A stretch of DNA of 64,000 nucleotides from Bifidobacterium catenulatum DSM 16992 = JCM 1194 = LMG 11043 (GTDB lineage: Bacteria > Actinomycetota > Actinomycetes > Actinomycetales > Bifidobacteriaceae): assembly GCF_001025195.1 (NCBI RefSeq), contig NZ_AP012325.1:434001-498000 (forward strand). Reading direction: 5' to 3'. This document shows, piece after piece, positions 63,282 through 64,000 of the stretch. How positions within the stretch are numbered: the first letter of the stretch is position 1; every line of letters starts with the position of its first letter. Made by a program: the position numbers and the translations under genes. The notes beneath the pieces are model-generated. The model worked only from the letters and a program-made list of their open reading frames with translations. It made no database searches and was not told the origin of the DNA.

Positions 63282-63319
63282 CAAGTCGTCTGCCGGCTAT
63301 GTCGTCGGTGGACGACTTG
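63282..63319. promoter_or_regulatory. Inverted repeat upstream of GH43 gene
   Basis: CAAGTCGTC (63282-63290) and GACGACTTG (63311-63319) form a perfect 9-bp inverted repeat with a 20-base centre. No T tract follows. Placed 83 bases before the GH43 start, it could be an operator or a leader hairpin. Confidence 0.4.
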
Positions 63320-63401
63320 CATGTGTTATGAAAACAAGTCGAAAATTTCAATTATTCGCAATGATACGATGTGGAAAAGCGTTTCTGAATAAGGTGTATT
63401 T

Positions 63402-64000
63402 ATGACCGCGACTATTACCATTACCAATCCCATTCTTAGTGGAATGAATCCTGATCCGAGTTGGATTTGGGATGATGAGTTCCAGCGAATTGTGTTGGTG
63501 ACTTCTACTTTTGAGCTTGTCCCAGGTCTTCCCATTTACGTTTCCGAGGATATGACGTGCTGGAAGCATGTGTCGAATGTGATAGATGCTGACTTGGCGA
63601 GGCGCCTACTTATTCCTTTCGTGGATGATTCGGGCGGTGTCTATGCGCCGACGCTGCGCAGGATTCATGGCAAATATGTGATTGCATGCACCATTGCCCG
63701 TCTTGATGATCGCCGTGCTATGGAAGGTGGTTGCACAGAAAGCGAGCTGATGCGGTTCCACGCCGCGGAGGGCAATTTTATCCTTGAAGCGGATTCTATC
63801 GAAGGGCCATGGCGTGGCCCGTTCTGGATTGAGGGCGCTGAAGGCATCGATCCAGACATATTCGAGGACGGGGATGGCAACGTGTACTGGACCCAGACCC
63901 GTCCTGCGGTCAATCCGCAATGGGAAGGCCAGACCGAGGTCTGGACCCAACGCATTAATCCGGAGACTTGGACTTTTGTCGATGACGGTCTTCCTGCGGG
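63402..64000 (+). CDS. Glycoside hydrolase family 43 (partial, 3' end outside window)
   Basis: The frame opens at ATG 63402 (AAGGTG upstream) and runs open to the right edge: 199 residues. NPILSGMNPDPSWIWDD has the GH43 catalytic-base aspartate in the PDPS motif; IDPDIFEDGDGNVYWTQT contains the pKa-modulating aspartate. GH43 enzymes are beta-xylosidases and alpha-arabinofuranosidases. No signal peptide is visible, so it would act on imported oligosaccharides in the cytosol and feed xylA. The catalytic glutamate should lie beyond the window. Confidence 0.85.
   Translation, partial: MTATITITNPILSGMNPDPSWIWDDEFQRIVLVTSTFELVPGLPIYVSEDMTCWKHVSNVIDADLARRLLIPFVDDSGGVYAPTLRRIHGKYVIACTIARLDDRRAMEGGCTESELMRFHAAEGNFILEADSIEGPWRGPFWIEGAEGIDPDIFEDGDGNVYWTQTRPAVNPQWEGQTEVWTQRINPETWTFVDDGLPA

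Larger units (their letters stand above)
63070..63401. other. 332-base gap between xylA and the GH43 gene
   Basis: It holds the xylA terminator (63205-63250) and an inverted repeat (63282-63319), both listed separately. TACGAT near 63366 could be a -10 for the GH43 gene. No gene or tRNA is seen. Confidence 0.6.

Overview
The window looks like chromosomal DNA of a Bifidobacterium. It is moderately GC-rich, with actinobacterial gene order (tilS-hpt-ftsH-folE-folP-folBK-DUF3180), PspC-type histidine kinase genes, DUF2530 and DUF3180 proteins, oleate hydratase and a xylose isomerase/GH43 pair. The adolescentis/catenulatum group is my best guess from the gene set, but species level is not secured. 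I see no phage, insertion sequence or CRISPR array. The window is mostly core chromosome.

Layout. 0-3 kb: end of a BglG-type antiterminator, a diacylglycerol-kinase-like lipid kinase, serS and tRNA-Ser. 3.3-7.7 kb: a four-gene operon (ADP-ribosylglycohydrolase, PfkB kinase, NCS1 permease, cysteine hydrolase) that looks like nucleoside/nucleobase salvage. 7.8-12.8 kb: an envelope-stress style locus with a LuxR-type regulator and PspC-histidine kinase, divergent from a large PspC membrane protein. 13-17.4 kb: a DUF4125 / TPR-DUF4037 pair, an MFS exporter and tRNA-Pro. 17.5-21.3 kb: lysS, a MenA-like prenyltransferase and gpmA. 21.4-25.6 kb: oleate hydratase, phoU and a SenX3-like kinase around a probable Pho box. 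25.6-30.3 kb: DUF2530, serC, two secreted cell-wall hydrolases (CHAP, NlpC/P60) and a double UspA protein. 30.4-36 kb: OsmC, thyA-folA-phosphatase, galE, trmB and tRNAs Asp, Glu, Asp, Phe. 36.4-42.3 kb: a decayed epimerase-like gene, fucO, two family 2 glycosyltransferases and an AI-2E-type permease. 42.4-51.3 kb: a tightly overlapping operon dacB-tilS-hpt-ftsH-folE-folP-folBK-DUF3180. 51.3-64 kb: tesB, ettA, a serine hydrolase, a peptide-deformylase-like protein, a RibD-like deaminase, a DUF559-like protein, an amidohydrolase, metY, xylA and the start of a GH43 glycosidase.

How the parts work together. Folate and thymidylate synthesis is spread over two loci (folE/P/BK and thyA/folA). Carbohydrate use is represented by xylA-GH43, galE and fucO. 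Envelope work is covered by dacB, CHAP, NlpC/P60, PspC and the glycosyltransferases. Several genes (serS, lysS, menA, gpmA, thyA, trmB and two divergent pairs) have a -10-like hexamer 6-10 bases before the start codon, so leaderless transcripts seem common.

Most unusual content lies in intergenic DNA. Two copies of a four-box element (12-mers TATATGTGGCAG in direct pairs exactly 42 bp apart, then the same pair inverted) sit in two convergent gene gaps at 57.1 and 59.9 kb. Two tandem-duplicated hairpin repeats begin inside the last codons of lysS (107-bp unit) and ettA (119-bp unit), with stem bases that change in a compensated way. A related pair of hairpin repeats lies at the two ends of the salvage operon. 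At protein level the oddities are a SenX3-like kinase without the phosphoacceptor histidine, and a FolB-HPPK fusion carrying a second, degenerate HPPK domain.
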